From CAZIOI01 sp964540855 (lineage in GTDB: Bacteria > Patescibacteriota > UBA1384 > DTJR01): a DNA stretch of 24,817 nucleotides. Shown here piece by piece: positions 1 to 8,210 of the stretch (position 1 is its first letter; each line of letters opens with the position of its first letter). The notes beneath the pieces were generated by a model, which saw nothing but the letters and a program-made list of their open reading frames with translations, had not been told where the DNA came from and did not search any database. The translations under genes were made by a program, and so were the position numbers. The stretch is from assembly GCA_964540855.1 (NCBI GenBank), contig CAZIOI010000008.1:1-24817 (forward strand), read 5' to 3'.

Positions 1-78
1 ATGTGAATAACTTTATCGGCTCTCAAAAGTCCAATATGTTAGTAGCGGGTGCATACAGAAGACGCAATTTTAGCTCCG

Positions 79-87
79 TGTTATAAT
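79..87 (+). promoter_or_regulatory. Extended -10 promoter of the secretion locus
   Basis: A perfect TATAAT at 82-87 is preceded by TG and one spacer base (79-81), which makes an extended -10 element. No convincing -35 lies 16-18 bases upstream. Transcription would start near 94, giving an untranslated leader before the small frame at 150 and prgI at 203. Bases 1-78 show no recognisable gene. Confidence 0.5.
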
Positions 88-149
88 TCATTTAGGACCG
101 ATTTCGGCTTTTGTTTGTGTTAGGTCGAACTCAACAAGGAGGGTATAGA

Positions 150-200
150 GTGCAAGCTCCGAGAGTCAAGGGTCGGACATATAAAGCGAGAGGGGTTTAG
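150..200 (+). CDS. Possible 16-residue leader peptide upstream of prgI
   Basis: A GTG at 150 opens a 16-codon frame (MQAPRVKGRTYKARGV) ending in TAG at 198-200. A strong Shine-Dalgarno AAGGAGG lies at 136-142 with a 7-base gap, better placed than the signal in front of prgI itself. The frame closes 2 bases before the prgI GTG at 203, so terminating ribosomes could re-initiate there. The peptide is basic (five Lys/Arg) and resembles no family known to me. It could be a translational-coupling leader or a chance frame in a 5' leader. Only the SD quality and the tight spacing support it. Confidence 0.35.
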   Translation: MQAPRVKGRTYKARGV

Positions 201-202
201 AA

Positions 203-832
203 GTGCAATATAAGGTTCCGCAAAACATTGATCTAGAGGACCGTATTGTTGGGCCTTTCACAATGCGTCAGTTTATTTACATCCTCGTTGGCGGAGCGAT
301 AATTTACGGCTGGTGGAATTTTGCAAACAGCTACGAACAGCCTCCCCCTATGGCGATATTTATGCCCTTGGCCCTTCCGGTAGGTTTACTAACTTTTTGT
401 TTCGCTCTTGTTAAGATTAACGACCGACCGTTTGAAGCGTTTTGCCTAAGTCTTATCAGGTTTCTGTTTGCGCCTAAAAAACGGATGTGGCAAGAGGGAT
501 ATGTCGGCGAAAATGTCATTTTGTTGGATAAAACAGAACAGCTAAAAGACGATCAAGTTGATCCTAAAAAAACTGTCAGTCTGGACGATTTGTCGAAAAA
601 TCTCGAACAGCAGGCCAGCAAAATCAGCCAACCCAAACCTGCTGACAAACCGACCGGAGCCACAACCGCGAAACCAGTTGGTGTAAATCCGGAAGCACCA
701 ACATCATCCGGAGCGCCTACAGGTATCAATCTTTCCGTCAAAGACGTCAAAGCGGCGGCCGAGAAACAGTCCGAGGCGCAAAAGACACCTGATGCGGTCG
801 GGAAAAAAGGCTTTTTGGGAATTTTTAAGTAA
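203..832 (+). CDS. PrgI family protein (VirB3-like T4SS membrane subunit)
   Basis: This is a 209-residue protein of the PrgI family, named after the pCF10 conjugation protein; these act like VirB3, pairing with the VirB4 ATPase at the inner membrane. Residues 1-20 carry the typical opening (YKVPQNIDLEDRIVGPFTMRQ). Two hydrophobic segments follow at about 22-40 and 50-68, then the family block around RPFEAFCLSLIRFLFAPKKRMW (about 75-97). The C-terminal half is a low-complexity, Pro/Ala/Lys-rich cytoplasmic tail. The start is GTG, chosen because the family sequence begins there and GAGAGGGG lies about 7 bases upstream. It is the first large gene of the locus, followed by the TraC-like and VirB4 genes, which is the usual order in CPR genomes. 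Confidence 0.85.
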   Translation: MQYKVPQNIDLEDRIVGPFTMRQFIYILVGGAIIYGWWNFANSYEQPPPMAIFMPLALPVGLLTFCFALVKINDRPFEAFCLSLIRFLFAPKKRMWQEGYVGENVILLDKTEQLKDDQVDPKKTVSLDDLSKNLEQQASKISQPKPADKPTGATTAKPVGVNPEAPTSSGAPTGINLSVKDVKAAAEKQSEAQKTPDAVGKKGFLGIFK

Positions 833-851
833 TTTTAGATACAATAGAGAA

Positions 852-1565
852 ATGCCGAATAAAACCAAAAATCAGATAAGCACGCAGCAACACATCCCGT
901 TTTCAGCGGTTTACGACGATGTTATCGTGACCAAAAAAGGTCAATTTTGCCAAATCCTCATGGTCAATTCGGTCAATTTTGGTCTTAAGAGTGAGGAGGA
1001 GCAAAACGCCATCATCGCACAATATCAGTCATTTTTAAATTCGCTCACTTTTCCGATACAAATCGTGATGCACTCCAAGCGGCTCGACCTAACCAACTAC
1101 ATAAAAGACCTTGAAAACCGCGTGGGTCAAGAACCCAACGAGCTGATACGCTACCAGATTCAGGAATATAGCGATTTTGTTCAGAAGCTCATCTCGATCG
1201 CCAACATTATGGATAAAAAGTTTTTTATTGTTGTGCCACAACTTTTACCGTCGACGGAGCTGTCTGGCGGAGGTGCTCTTTCCGGAATTTTCGGCAACCC
1301 CAACGTGCACCTTCAGGTTCCGCTTAAGAAGTTTTTAAAGATCAAAGAGGAAATTGTTCAAAGAAGTAACGTCATCATCTCGGGACTCTCTTCTATGGGT
1401 ATCACTTCGCAAATACTTTCGACCAAACAGATTATCGAGGTGTTTTACAGAACCTACAATCCGGAGGATGCCGCCAAAGAGAGTCTCAGAGAAAATGCCG
1501 TCCCGATAGGTGTCGAACAGCAAGATGAGCAAAAACCGGAAATAAAAGGGGTTCAAAAAAAATAA
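852..1565 (+). CDS. TraC-like / VirB4 N-terminal-like T4SS protein
   Basis: A 237-residue soluble protein that looks like the N-terminal, non-ATPase part of VirB4/TraC proteins. After a polar start it reads IPFSAVYDDVIVTKKGQF and later has a SxxEExNAI stretch and an LxFPIQIVMHSKRLDL strand, all familiar from TraC-like proteins encoded between PrgI and VirB4. No Walker motif is present, so it is probably a structural partner of the ATPase. The same frame is open back to an ATG at 792 inside prgI, but the ATG at 852 avoids a 41-base overlap and places the protein where homologues start. SD pairing is weak at either start. It ends 2 bases before virB4. Confidence 0.7.
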   Translation: MPNKTKNQISTQQHIPFSAVYDDVIVTKKGQFCQILMVNSVNFGLKSEEEQNAIIAQYQSFLNSLTFPIQIVMHSKRLDLTNYIKDLENRVGQEPNELIRYQIQEYSDFVQKLISIANIMDKKFFIVVPQLLPSTELSGGGALSGIFGNPNVHLQVPLKKFLKIKEEIVQRSNVIISGLSSMGITSQILSTKQIIEVFYRTYNPEDAAKESLRENAVPIGVEQQDEQKPEIKGVQKK

Positions 1566-1567
1566 CT

Positions 1568-3682
1568 ATGGGAATATTTTCAAGCGCACAAGACAAAAAA
1601 TTGCAACAAGCCCAGAAGGAGATAGAGAAATCTTCGGCTTCGATGATTGATTTTCTCTCCCCCGCAAGTTTTTTGACGACACCAAATTATTTGCAGATTA
1701 ATGATTTGTTCGTCAAGACGGTTTTTGTTTATTCGTACCCGAGATTTTTGAACACGAACTGGCTATCCCCCGTCATAAACTATGACATCTCGATGGATGT
1801 CGGAATGCACATCGTCCCGTTGGACTCAAATATGTTCATGGATCAGATGCACAAACAAGCCGGAAGGCTCGAATCGACCCGCCAGATCGAGCAAGAAAAG
1901 GGTTTAGTTAGAGACCCGCAGTTGGACTCGGCCATTTCCGATATAGACCAGCTCAGAGAAGATTTGATGAGCGGGCAACAGAGGATATTCAAGGTTGGAT
2001 TGTATTTCACGATTTACGCCAAAAAAGTCGATGAGCTAAATCAAGTTTCCCAGCAGCTCACCTCGACCTTGGGCGGTCTTCTGGTCTACACCAAGCAGTC
2101 GATCTTTCAGATGGAACAGGGCTTTCATTCAACGCTACCTCTGGCCGAAGACGAGCTGAAGGTAACTAAAAATTTGGACACAAACTCGCTTTCAACAACC
2201 TTCCCGTTCGTTTCGGCGGAACTAACCTCGAACAAAGGTATTTTATACGGCATCAACCGCCATAACAATTCGTTGATTTTATTTGACAGATTTGATCTGG
2301 AAAATGCTAATCAAGTGGTTTTCGCCAAGTCCGGCGCGGGTAAATCTTATTGCATCAAGCTCGAGGCACTTAGAAGTCTGATGTTTGGCACGGACGTAAT
2401 CGTAATCGACCCAGAAAATGAATATCAAGCGCTTTGCGAAGCTGTCGGCGGAGCGTTTTTCGACTTTTCGCTAAACTCCGACAAAAGAATAAATCCGTTT
2501 GACTTGCCAAAAGTCACTCAAGACGAAGACGGAGCAACCGTCATCCGCACTGCTGTCACAGATATAAAAGGACTTGTTGCTTTGATGGTTGGCGGTGTCA
2601 CTCCTGAAGAAGACGCGATGTTAGATAAGGGAATTTACGACACCTACGCCCTGCGAGACATCACCGAAGATCCGGCGACTCACTCCAATCAAGCTCCCCT
2701 ATTGCAGGACCTGCAGGGCGTTTTACAAAACACTGTCGGCGCCGAGAGCCTGGTCAGGAGGCTTGCGAAATATACCGAGGGTTCGTTTGCGGGATTGTTT
2801 AATAAACCGACTAATTTCCAGCTCGAACGCGGCTTCATTGTTTTTTCGATCAGAAACCTCGAGGATGCGCTGCGTCCTTTGGCTATGTATATGATCTTAA
2901 ACTACATATGGTCACAGGTAAGATTCGAAATGCGCAAAAGGTTATTGTTGGTTGATGAGGCATGGATTCTGATGCAATATCCGGATTCGGCGAGATATTT
3001 GTATTCTTTGGCAAAAAGAGCACGAAAATATTTCTTGGGACTGAGCATTATCTCTCAGGATGTCGAGGATTTTCTTTCGAGCGAACAAGGGCGTGCAATT
3101 CTCAATAACTCTTCGATGCAAATCCTACTGAAACAATCACCATCGGCAGTCGAAAAACTTGCGGAGGTATTTAATCTAACCGAAGGAGAAAAGTTTCTAC
3201 TGCTTGAATCGGACGTCGGCGAGGGGTTATTTTTCGCCGGTTCAAGCCACGTAGCAATCAAAGTCATCGCCTCTTACAGCGAAGATCAAATTATTACTAC
3301 CGACCCCCGCCAATTACTCGAGCAACAACAAGCGAAACAAGACGAAAGCGCTTTGAGCGGTCCGGCAATTGACGAAAATTATTCCGTTCAATCCGCGCCA
3401 CCGACCGTCCCCAAACCTGCAGCTCCGGTTTCGAAAACTGTCACACCTCCCCCAATAAATTTGGCTGCCGCCGCACAGGCACAGGTCACTCCGCCAAAGG
3501 CAACTACTAATATTGCTGTGCAACTCGCGAGTCAACCCGCAGCGCAACAGCCGGCAACCAATCAGACGACACCTCAAACAACTATGAATTCCAACGTAGC
3601 CAATCCGCCGGCCGAGCCGGCTCCAACGCCACCAACCGCCAACCTTGGTCAGCAAATTAAGATAAACAACAATGGGCAATAA
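1568..3682 (+). CDS. virB4: VirB4-family type IV secretion ATPase
   Basis: A 704-residue ATPase that would power substrate or pilin movement at the inner membrane. The Walker A motif is AKSGAGKS at residues 253-260, followed by a VIVIDPENEY strand. Walker B is LLLVDE at 459-464, followed by AW, the usual VirB4 DEAW. The N-terminal 230 residues correspond to the CagE/TrbE/VirB domain. The last 110 or so residues are low-complexity Pro/Gln/Ala/Thr, typical of a disordered tail. It starts 2 bases after the TraC-like gene and overlaps the next gene by 11 bases, so the genes are probably co-translated. No VirD4 coupling protein or relaxase is visible, so a role in classical conjugation is not shown. 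Confidence 0.92.
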   Translation: MGIFSSAQDKKLQQAQKEIEKSSASMIDFLSPASFLTTPNYLQINDLFVKTVFVYSYPRFLNTNWLSPVINYDISMDVGMHIVPLDSNMFMDQMHKQAGRLESTRQIEQEKGLVRDPQLDSAISDIDQLREDLMSGQQRIFKVGLYFTIYAKKVDELNQVSQQLTSTLGGLLVYTKQSIFQMEQGFHSTLPLAEDELKVTKNLDTNSLSTTFPFVSAELTSNKGILYGINRHNNSLILFDRFDLENANQVVFAKSGAGKSYCIKLEALRSLMFGTDVIVIDPENEYQALCEAVGGAFFDFSLNSDKRINPFDLPKVTQDEDGATVIRTAVTDIKGLVALMVGGVTPEEDAMLDKGIYDTYALRDITEDPATHSNQAPLLQDLQGVLQNTVGAESLVRRLAKYTEGSFAGLFNKPTNFQLERGFIVFSIRNLEDALRPLAMYMILNYIWSQVRFEMRKRLLLVDEAWILMQYPDSARYLYSLAKRARKYFLGLSIISQDVEDFLSSEQGRAILNNSSMQILLKQSPSAVEKLAEVFNLTEGEKFLLLESDVGEGLFFAGSSHVAIKVIASYSEDQIITTDPRQLLEQQQAKQDESALSGPAIDENYSVQSAPPTVPKPAAPVSKTVTPPPINLAAAAQAQVTPPKATTNIAVQLASQPAAQQPATNQTTPQTTMNSNVANPPAEPAPTPPTANLGQQIKINNNGQ

Positions 3683-5171
3683 CGACGATCTAAGTCCAAT
3701 AAACAAAATCGAGAGCATGCCGCTAGACGACGCTCCCGAAGGTGTGCTAGGACAAAAATCAGAGTCTCCTCCCGCCGCAAGTATGCCAACCAAGCAAGCT
3801 ATCCCCCAAGATGCGAATCCGGCCCAAGAAAGACAAAACGTCCAGCCGACACAAACTCCGCAAGCTCAGGCTGTCAAAACTCCCGAGATACCAAGTCCTA
3901 ACGCTCTGTTTAAAAGCCCCTCATCTCAGGTCGCTCAACCAACAAGCGCCGGTAGCAAGGCCGTAATAAAACGCGGCAATTCCAGATGGCCGAAACTCGC
4001 GATCATCTCCCTGATAGTCTTAGCTGCAGGCGGTTTCGCATATTTTTGGTTTTTTTATCAAGTAGTCGTCAAAATTGAACCCACGGAAACGGCTGACAAA
4101 ATTCTGTTGAACGGCAAGGAAGTTTCGGCGGGCACATTTAGGCTGATGCCCGGCAAAAATATTATAGAGGTCATAAAAAACGGTTACGCCACATATAGGC
4201 TGGATCGAAAAATAGAGCCCGGTGAAGATATCGATCTTAATTTCTCGTTTGCCAGGCAGGTACAAAGTAAAACCGTTTTGGCTGGCGCCAAGAGTGTTCA
4301 GACCAGTTATGACGACAAGGTTTGCTACTTTGTTTCTAAAGATAGCCGGTTTATGGCGGCAATAAATAACGGAAGCGATCCGACCATAACGACGGAAGTC
4401 TCAGTTGGCAGTTACAAAAATCCGCGAGAATATATCATTTCAGACGATGGATTGTCGGGTTTTGTTCTTGATGAAGAAGCACTAAAAGTAGCAAGCTTTA
4501 TTAAATCCGATTTGATCAATCAGACTGAAATTAAATTGCCGCCAGATGCCGCAAGAATCAGTAACTTTACAATCAACAGAGGTTCCAGTGGCTACGAAAA
4601 AATCGCAAATTCAAAAATAATCTACGACTTAAAGTCGGATTATGGGTGGAGTTTGATTTATACGGACAGCACTCACAAAAAATCTGAAATTATTATGGAT
4701 CTGACAAGCAGCAATTTTTCGAATCTCAAGCTCGACTGGACCGATAGTCCCAACAAAGTTCTGTTGGTCGGCGGAGAATTGGGGATTCTAAATCTATCAG
4801 ATAGAAATTACAAAAAATTGTCCGACAAAACTGATTTTGTCTCGGCCAAGTGGGGAGCGACCGGTAAATATGCTGTTGCCCAAGATGCAAGCGGACAATT
4901 ATTCAAAATATCCGGCGAGAACATCGAGGCTTTAGGCGTCTCGTCACAAAAGGGTCAGTATAAATGGTTTGGAGAAAATAATCTTTTCTATCTGGACGGT
5001 AACAGGCCGGTAAAATTTAATTTTGACACATCAGACAAGATTATCTATGCTGAAGTAGAGGGTTTAAAGGACGCTAAAGGTTTGTCGGTAATCGGCTCCA
5101 CACTGTATTTTGTAGATTCTGCCGGCCTCAAGGAAGCAACACTCATCGAAAACCCATACAAGGAGGGGTAA
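3672..5171 (+). CDS. Membrane-anchored PEGA-like protein with possible beta-propeller
   Basis: A 499-residue protein with three visible parts. Residues 1-105 are a Pro/Gln/Ala-rich cytoplasmic region. One membrane helix spans about 108-129. Residues about 131-194 resemble a PEGA domain: a short strand (VVVKIEPTETADKILLNG), then LMPGKNIIEVIKNGYATY, the usual PGxHxIxVxKxGY pattern. The remaining 300 residues are beta-rich with repeated short strands and could form a propeller-like fold outside the cell; I do not recognise a named family for that part. The ATG overlaps the virB4 end by 11 bases. A role as an anchored surface or periplasmic scaffold for the secretion machine is inferred from position only. 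Confidence 0.65.
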   Translation: MGNNDDLSPINKIESMPLDDAPEGVLGQKSESPPAASMPTKQAIPQDANPAQERQNVQPTQTPQAQAVKTPEIPSPNALFKSPSSQVAQPTSAGSKAVIKRGNSRWPKLAIISLIVLAAGGFAYFWFFYQVVVKIEPTETADKILLNGKEVSAGTFRLMPGKNIIEVIKNGYATYRLDRKIEPGEDIDLNFSFARQVQSKTVLAGAKSVQTSYDDKVCYFVSKDSRFMAAINNGSDPTITTEVSVGSYKNPREYIISDDGLSGFVLDEEALKVASFIKSDLINQTEIKLPPDAARISNFTINRGSSGYEKIANSKIIYDLKSDYGWSLIYTDSTHKKSEIIMDLTSSNFSNLKLDWTDSPNKVLLVGGELGILNLSDRNYKKLSDKTDFVSAKWGATGKYAVAQDASGQLFKISGENIEALGVSSQKGQYKWFGENNLFYLDGNRPVKFNFDTSDKIIYAEVEGLKDAKGLSVIGSTLYFVDSAGLKEATLIENPYKEG

Positions 5172-5172
5172 A

Positions 5173-6678
5173 GTGGCAAAAAAGTTTTTGCTTATATTAA
5201 TCTCAGTCGCCATGGCGATCTCTCTTTCGGGTTGCAGCTCTGCAAAGAAGACTACCGGCTCGAGCAAGGTCACGCTTTATTGGTGGCGGCCCAACACCGA
5301 TGCCGGAACCGAGACCTTAGAAGAAGTGAAGGCTGATTTTGAGTCAGATCACACAAGCGTTAAAATCGAGGTTGTAACAAAGGACATAAGAACATATTAC
5401 GAAGAAATCGATGCGGCGCTAAAAGCACACAGTACCGTTGAAAACGCGCCTGATATAATTTCCCTGCCTGCCGAGAACCTGCCTGCGTGGACCACCGCCC
5501 TCGAGCCGGCACCAGATGATTTGCTTGAGTCCGACTTAGATGAAAAGAAAAAGACCGGTAAGTCAACCGATGAGCTCGTAGCTGAACAATTTGAGCCATC
5601 CGTCGCGAAAACCGTCACTTTTAACAGTTCTGACGGCACACCAAAAGTATATGGTCTCCCAATGGCAGTCGATAACTTGGCGCTTTATATCAATACCTCC
5701 CTAACCGAGAAAGCGGCTGAAAATATGGCGGCTCAATCAAAAGGAAAAGTTTCGAGCGAGGAAATAAAAGCTCTCAGAACAAAGATCACCACCGCGCCGA
5801 GAACATGGCAGGACATAGTCGAGATCGCCCCATACCTTACAATCAAAAATGGAGAGACGTTGAGCCAAGCTTCCATAGCAATGGGGACCGCAGACAATGT
5901 TGAGCGATCTTACGACATACTATCGGCCATTATGATGCAAAACGGTACGAAGCTCACATCCGATGATCTAAGCGCCGCCACGTTTAATCAAACACAAACA
6001 AGCTCCGTCGGCTCCGTTAACCCCGGCGAGCAAGCACTCAAATTTTACTTAAGGTTCGCGAATACATCCGACCCATTGTATGGCTGGAACAACGACATTT
6101 CGGATAGTAGTTTGAACGCCTTTATTAACGGTCAGACAGCAATGATGGTTCATTACGCCGGTGCCTACAGTACGATCATCAACAAAGCGCCTGCGCTCAA
6201 GAGCTTAATTGATGTCGCGGCCTTGCCGCAAATTGTTGACCCGACCATTCCGACCAACGCGAGCAAACTCAAGACAACGGCAAAAATGTGGGTTGAAGCA
6301 GCACCAAACGCAAAATCCGATACGCGCCGTCGGGCAACAGCTTGGTCATTTATAAAATATCTAACCTCCAAATCCGGTTCGTCGGCATATCTAAGTGCCA
6401 TGATGCTCCCATCGGCGCTTAAAGGTCAGGCCGGCAAAGCAAAGTTTGAGGCGTTTGCGAATCAAAAAACTTACGCCGACGTTTGGTACAAAGGGAGCCA
6501 GCCGGACGAAGTGGACACCGCATTTATCAGCATGATTGCCCAAGCTCGTTCGGGCTCATCGCTCAAGGACGTGCTTGATAAGTCCAACTCCGACGTCAGC
6601 ACGATATTGCAAAAAAGCCTCGCGAAATGGGCAACAGCCGCCGGCACAACCAACTTAAGCACAGAAAATGAAAATTAG
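5173..6678 (+). CDS. Extracellular solute-binding lipoprotein (SBP family 1)
   Basis: A 501-residue lipoprotein that resembles family 1 extracellular solute-binding proteins, which normally feed sugars to ABC importers. The signal peptide ends in a clear lipobox, L18-S19-G20-C21. The mature part opens with VTLYWW and later LEEVKADFES, typical of this family, and has central segments such as YGLPMAVDNLALYINTSL and a FINGQTAMMVHYAG stretch. GTG is chosen as start because AGGAGGGG sits just upstream. No ABC permease or ATPase gene lies nearby; the gene is flanked by secretion-locus genes and overlaps the first pilin-like gene by 11 bases. It may bind a ligand for the surface apparatus rather than serve an importer. 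Confidence 0.85.
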   Translation: MAKKFLLILISVAMAISLSGCSSAKKTTGSSKVTLYWWRPNTDAGTETLEEVKADFESDHTSVKIEVVTKDIRTYYEEIDAALKAHSTVENAPDIISLPAENLPAWTTALEPAPDDLLESDLDEKKKTGKSTDELVAEQFEPSVAKTVTFNSSDGTPKVYGLPMAVDNLALYINTSLTEKAAENMAAQSKGKVSSEEIKALRTKITTAPRTWQDIVEIAPYLTIKNGETLSQASIAMGTADNVERSYDILSAIMMQNGTKLTSDDLSAATFNQTQTSSVGSVNPGEQALKFYLRFANTSDPLYGWNNDISDSSLNAFINGQTAMMVHYAGAYSTIINKAPALKSLIDVAALPQIVDPTIPTNASKLKTTAKMWVEAAPNAKSDTRRRATAWSFIKYLTSKSGSSAYLSAMMLPSALKGQAGKAKFEAFANQKTYADVWYKGSQPDEVDTAFISMIAQARSGSSLKDVLDKSNSDVSTILQKSLAKWATAAGTTNLSTENEN

Positions 6679-6976
6679 AAAAAAACTTATGGCAATCGCG
6701 CTTTTAGTCTCGCTCCCCACTTTGGCAATCGCTCAAGAGGTGGATCAAGACGTGTACGAGCTTTATGACTATGTGGGAAAAATATACAGCGGGCTTTTAT
6801 TGCCACTGGGGTCGATATTGGCCGGATTTGTTATAATGTGGGGCGGCATAACATACGCCATGAGCGCCGGCGATGCTTCAAAGACTGGTAGAGCCAAGGA
6901 ACTTATAATAGGTGCTGTTTCCGGTGAGGTTTTGCTTTTGTGCGCGTGGGCGATTGTCAGGTTGGTAAATTCCTAA
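6668..6976 (+). CDS. TrbC/VirB2-like pilin, copy 1
   Basis: A 102-residue small membrane protein. It has an N-terminal signal peptide with an AIA-Q type cleavage region near residue 22, then two hydrophobic segments (about 42-65 and 77-100). Between them is the motif shared by all five such proteins here: GGxxYxxxxGDxxKxxxAK (seen as WGGITYAMSAGDASKTGRAK). VirB2/TrbC proteins are processed to hairpin-shaped pilin subunits. The gene overlaps the end of the solute-binding lipoprotein gene by 11 bases and is the first of four tandem paralogues. Which of them is a polymerised subunit and which are accessory cannot be told from sequence. Confidence 0.75.
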   Translation: MKIRKKLMAIALLVSLPTLAIAQEVDQDVYELYDYVGKIYSGLLLPLGSILAGFVIMWGGITYAMSAGDASKTGRAKELIIGAVSGEVLLLCAWAIVRLVNS

Positions 6977-6979
6977 ACT

Positions 6980-7294
6980 ATGAATATATTAGAAAAAATT
7001 ACACTCAAAGCGCATGCGGCAAGCTTAGACAATATTTATTCGAAGTACGACCCGACTCCGGACACGACATCACTTCTGGATAGTCTGTTAAACAGGATCC
7101 CCGTTTATCTGGGGGCGCTAGCAATCATTGCTCTTTTGATAGCCGGCGTGCAATATGCGTTTGCCTACGGCGACCCGAGCAAGCAAGAGCAGGCAAAAAA
7201 AAATATTAGCTGGACGGTGATCGGAATTATTGCCGCGAGTTCTGTGACGATTTTGATTAAACTTGCCGTCTGGTTTGTAAAGCCGGGAATTTAG
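6980..7294 (+). CDS. TrbC/VirB2-like pilin, copy 2
   Basis: A 104-residue paralogue of the neighbouring pilins. The N-terminal 45 residues are polar, with a possible AHAAS processing site near residue 13 but no classical signal peptide. Two membrane helices (about 44-62 and 76-98) flank the family loop, here GVQYAFAYGDPSKQEQAKK. It begins 3 bases after copy 1 with no clear SD, so it is likely translated by coupling. The first glycine of the motif is replaced by alanine. Confidence 0.72.
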   Translation: MNILEKITLKAHAASLDNIYSKYDPTPDTTSLLDSLLNRIPVYLGALAIIALLIAGVQYAFAYGDPSKQEQAKKNISWTVIGIIAASSVTILIKLAVWFVKPGI

Positions 7295-7309
7295 AAAAGG
7301 AGTAGAATA

Positions 7310-7753
7310 ATGGCAACACCCAGTCTTGGGATAGACTCTCTATCGGGAAAGGTTAACGACGCTGTTATCGGATCAAGTGATCCTGAGAGTATGTCTAGTT
7401 CGTTATATACAGCGATAAGTGGCTGGTTCAGCGAGAGCATCTTTCCGATTATAATGACCATTTTGGTTTTTATTACTGTCGTGTTTGTGTTTTATGGTTC
7501 ATTTCAGTATTTTACCGCCTATGGCAACGAGGCAAAGGCGGAATCAGCCAAAAAAACAATCACATTCGCAATAATAGGTTTTATTATCGCTCTTTTGGCA
7601 TTCTCGGCCGCTACATTTGTCCAACGCATTATCATCAAAAAAGAATATGAGGAAAATAACGCTCAAGAAAAAGTGGAAGAACAGACCGCCGATGAGGATA
7701 TGACCGATAGCAGTAATCTTTGGGAATCAGAATATTTAAACAGCGGTAACTAA
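7310..7753 (+). CDS. TrbC/VirB2-like pilin, copy 3 (long acidic tail)
   Basis: A 147-residue member of the same series. A soluble N-terminal region of about 45 residues leads to two membrane helices (about 47-66 and 82-103) around the loop GSFQYFTAYGNEAKAESAKK, where Asn replaces the usual Asp. It ends in a roughly 40-residue acidic tail rich in Glu, Asp and Gln that copies 1 and 2 lack. A good SD, AAGGAG, lies about 9 bases before the ATG. The tail suggests a specialised subunit, for instance a base or adaptor, but that is inference. Confidence 0.7.
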   Translation: MATPSLGIDSLSGKVNDAVIGSSDPESMSSSLYTAISGWFSESIFPIIMTILVFITVVFVFYGSFQYFTAYGNEAKAESAKKTITFAIIGFIIALLAFSAATFVQRIIIKKEYEENNAQEKVEEQTADEDMTDSSNLWESEYLNSGN

Positions 7754-7754
7754 A

Positions 7755-8210
7755 ATGCCAATTAGCATAGATAAATTAAAAAATCCTGTTACGCAAAACA
7801 CCCAGCCTGATTTTAATAATCTGGGACAAAATGTCACGGATTATACCACTCCTGAGTTTATGATTTTCAGATTTATAAACTTGCTAATTTGGGTGTTTTC
7901 CGCTGTATCAATTATACTTTTTCTCTATGGAGGATTTGTCTATGCAACCGCCGGAGGCGATGCGGAGAAAGCCGAAAAGGCAAAAAAAATTATTATCGGG
8001 ACAATCATCGGCGTTCTGATCTTTTCGTGTTCGTATCTCATCTACAGAACGACTATTAAGGTTATAGGCGGTTCCACCAAAACCGAGATACAATCTGAGG
8101 ACGCAAGTAGTGGTTATGGATCAGAGAATGGCAATACCGAAAACGACACATCCCAATCTAACTCAAGCGGTCAATTACCGACCACCCGCAACGATACGAC
8201 TAACCCATAA
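7755..8210 (+). CDS. TrbC/VirB2-like pilin, copy 4 (Ser/Asn/Thr tail)
   Basis: A 151-residue member of the series. The two helices (about 39-58 and 75-95) enclose YGGFVYATAGGDAEKAEKAK, whose TAGGDAEKA core is identical to the separately transcribed fifth copy. The C-terminal 45 residues are a low-complexity Ser/Asn/Thr/Gly tail. It starts one base after the stop of copy 3. Its TAA shares its last base with the ATG of the next gene (TAATG), so translation of the two is likely coupled. Confidence 0.72.
   Translation: MPISIDKLKNPVTQNTQPDFNNLGQNVTDYTTPEFMIFRFINLLIWVFSAVSIILFLYGGFVYATAGGDAEKAEKAKKIIIGTIIGVLIFSCSYLIYRTTIKVIGGSTKTEIQSEDASSGYGSENGNTENDTSQSNSSGQLPTTRNDTTNP

Noticed and set aside
114..133. 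Short CCGA/TCGG hairpin followed by T-rich bases in the prgI leader as an attenuator
   Set aside because: The loop would be only two bases with a 4-bp stem, too weak to claim.
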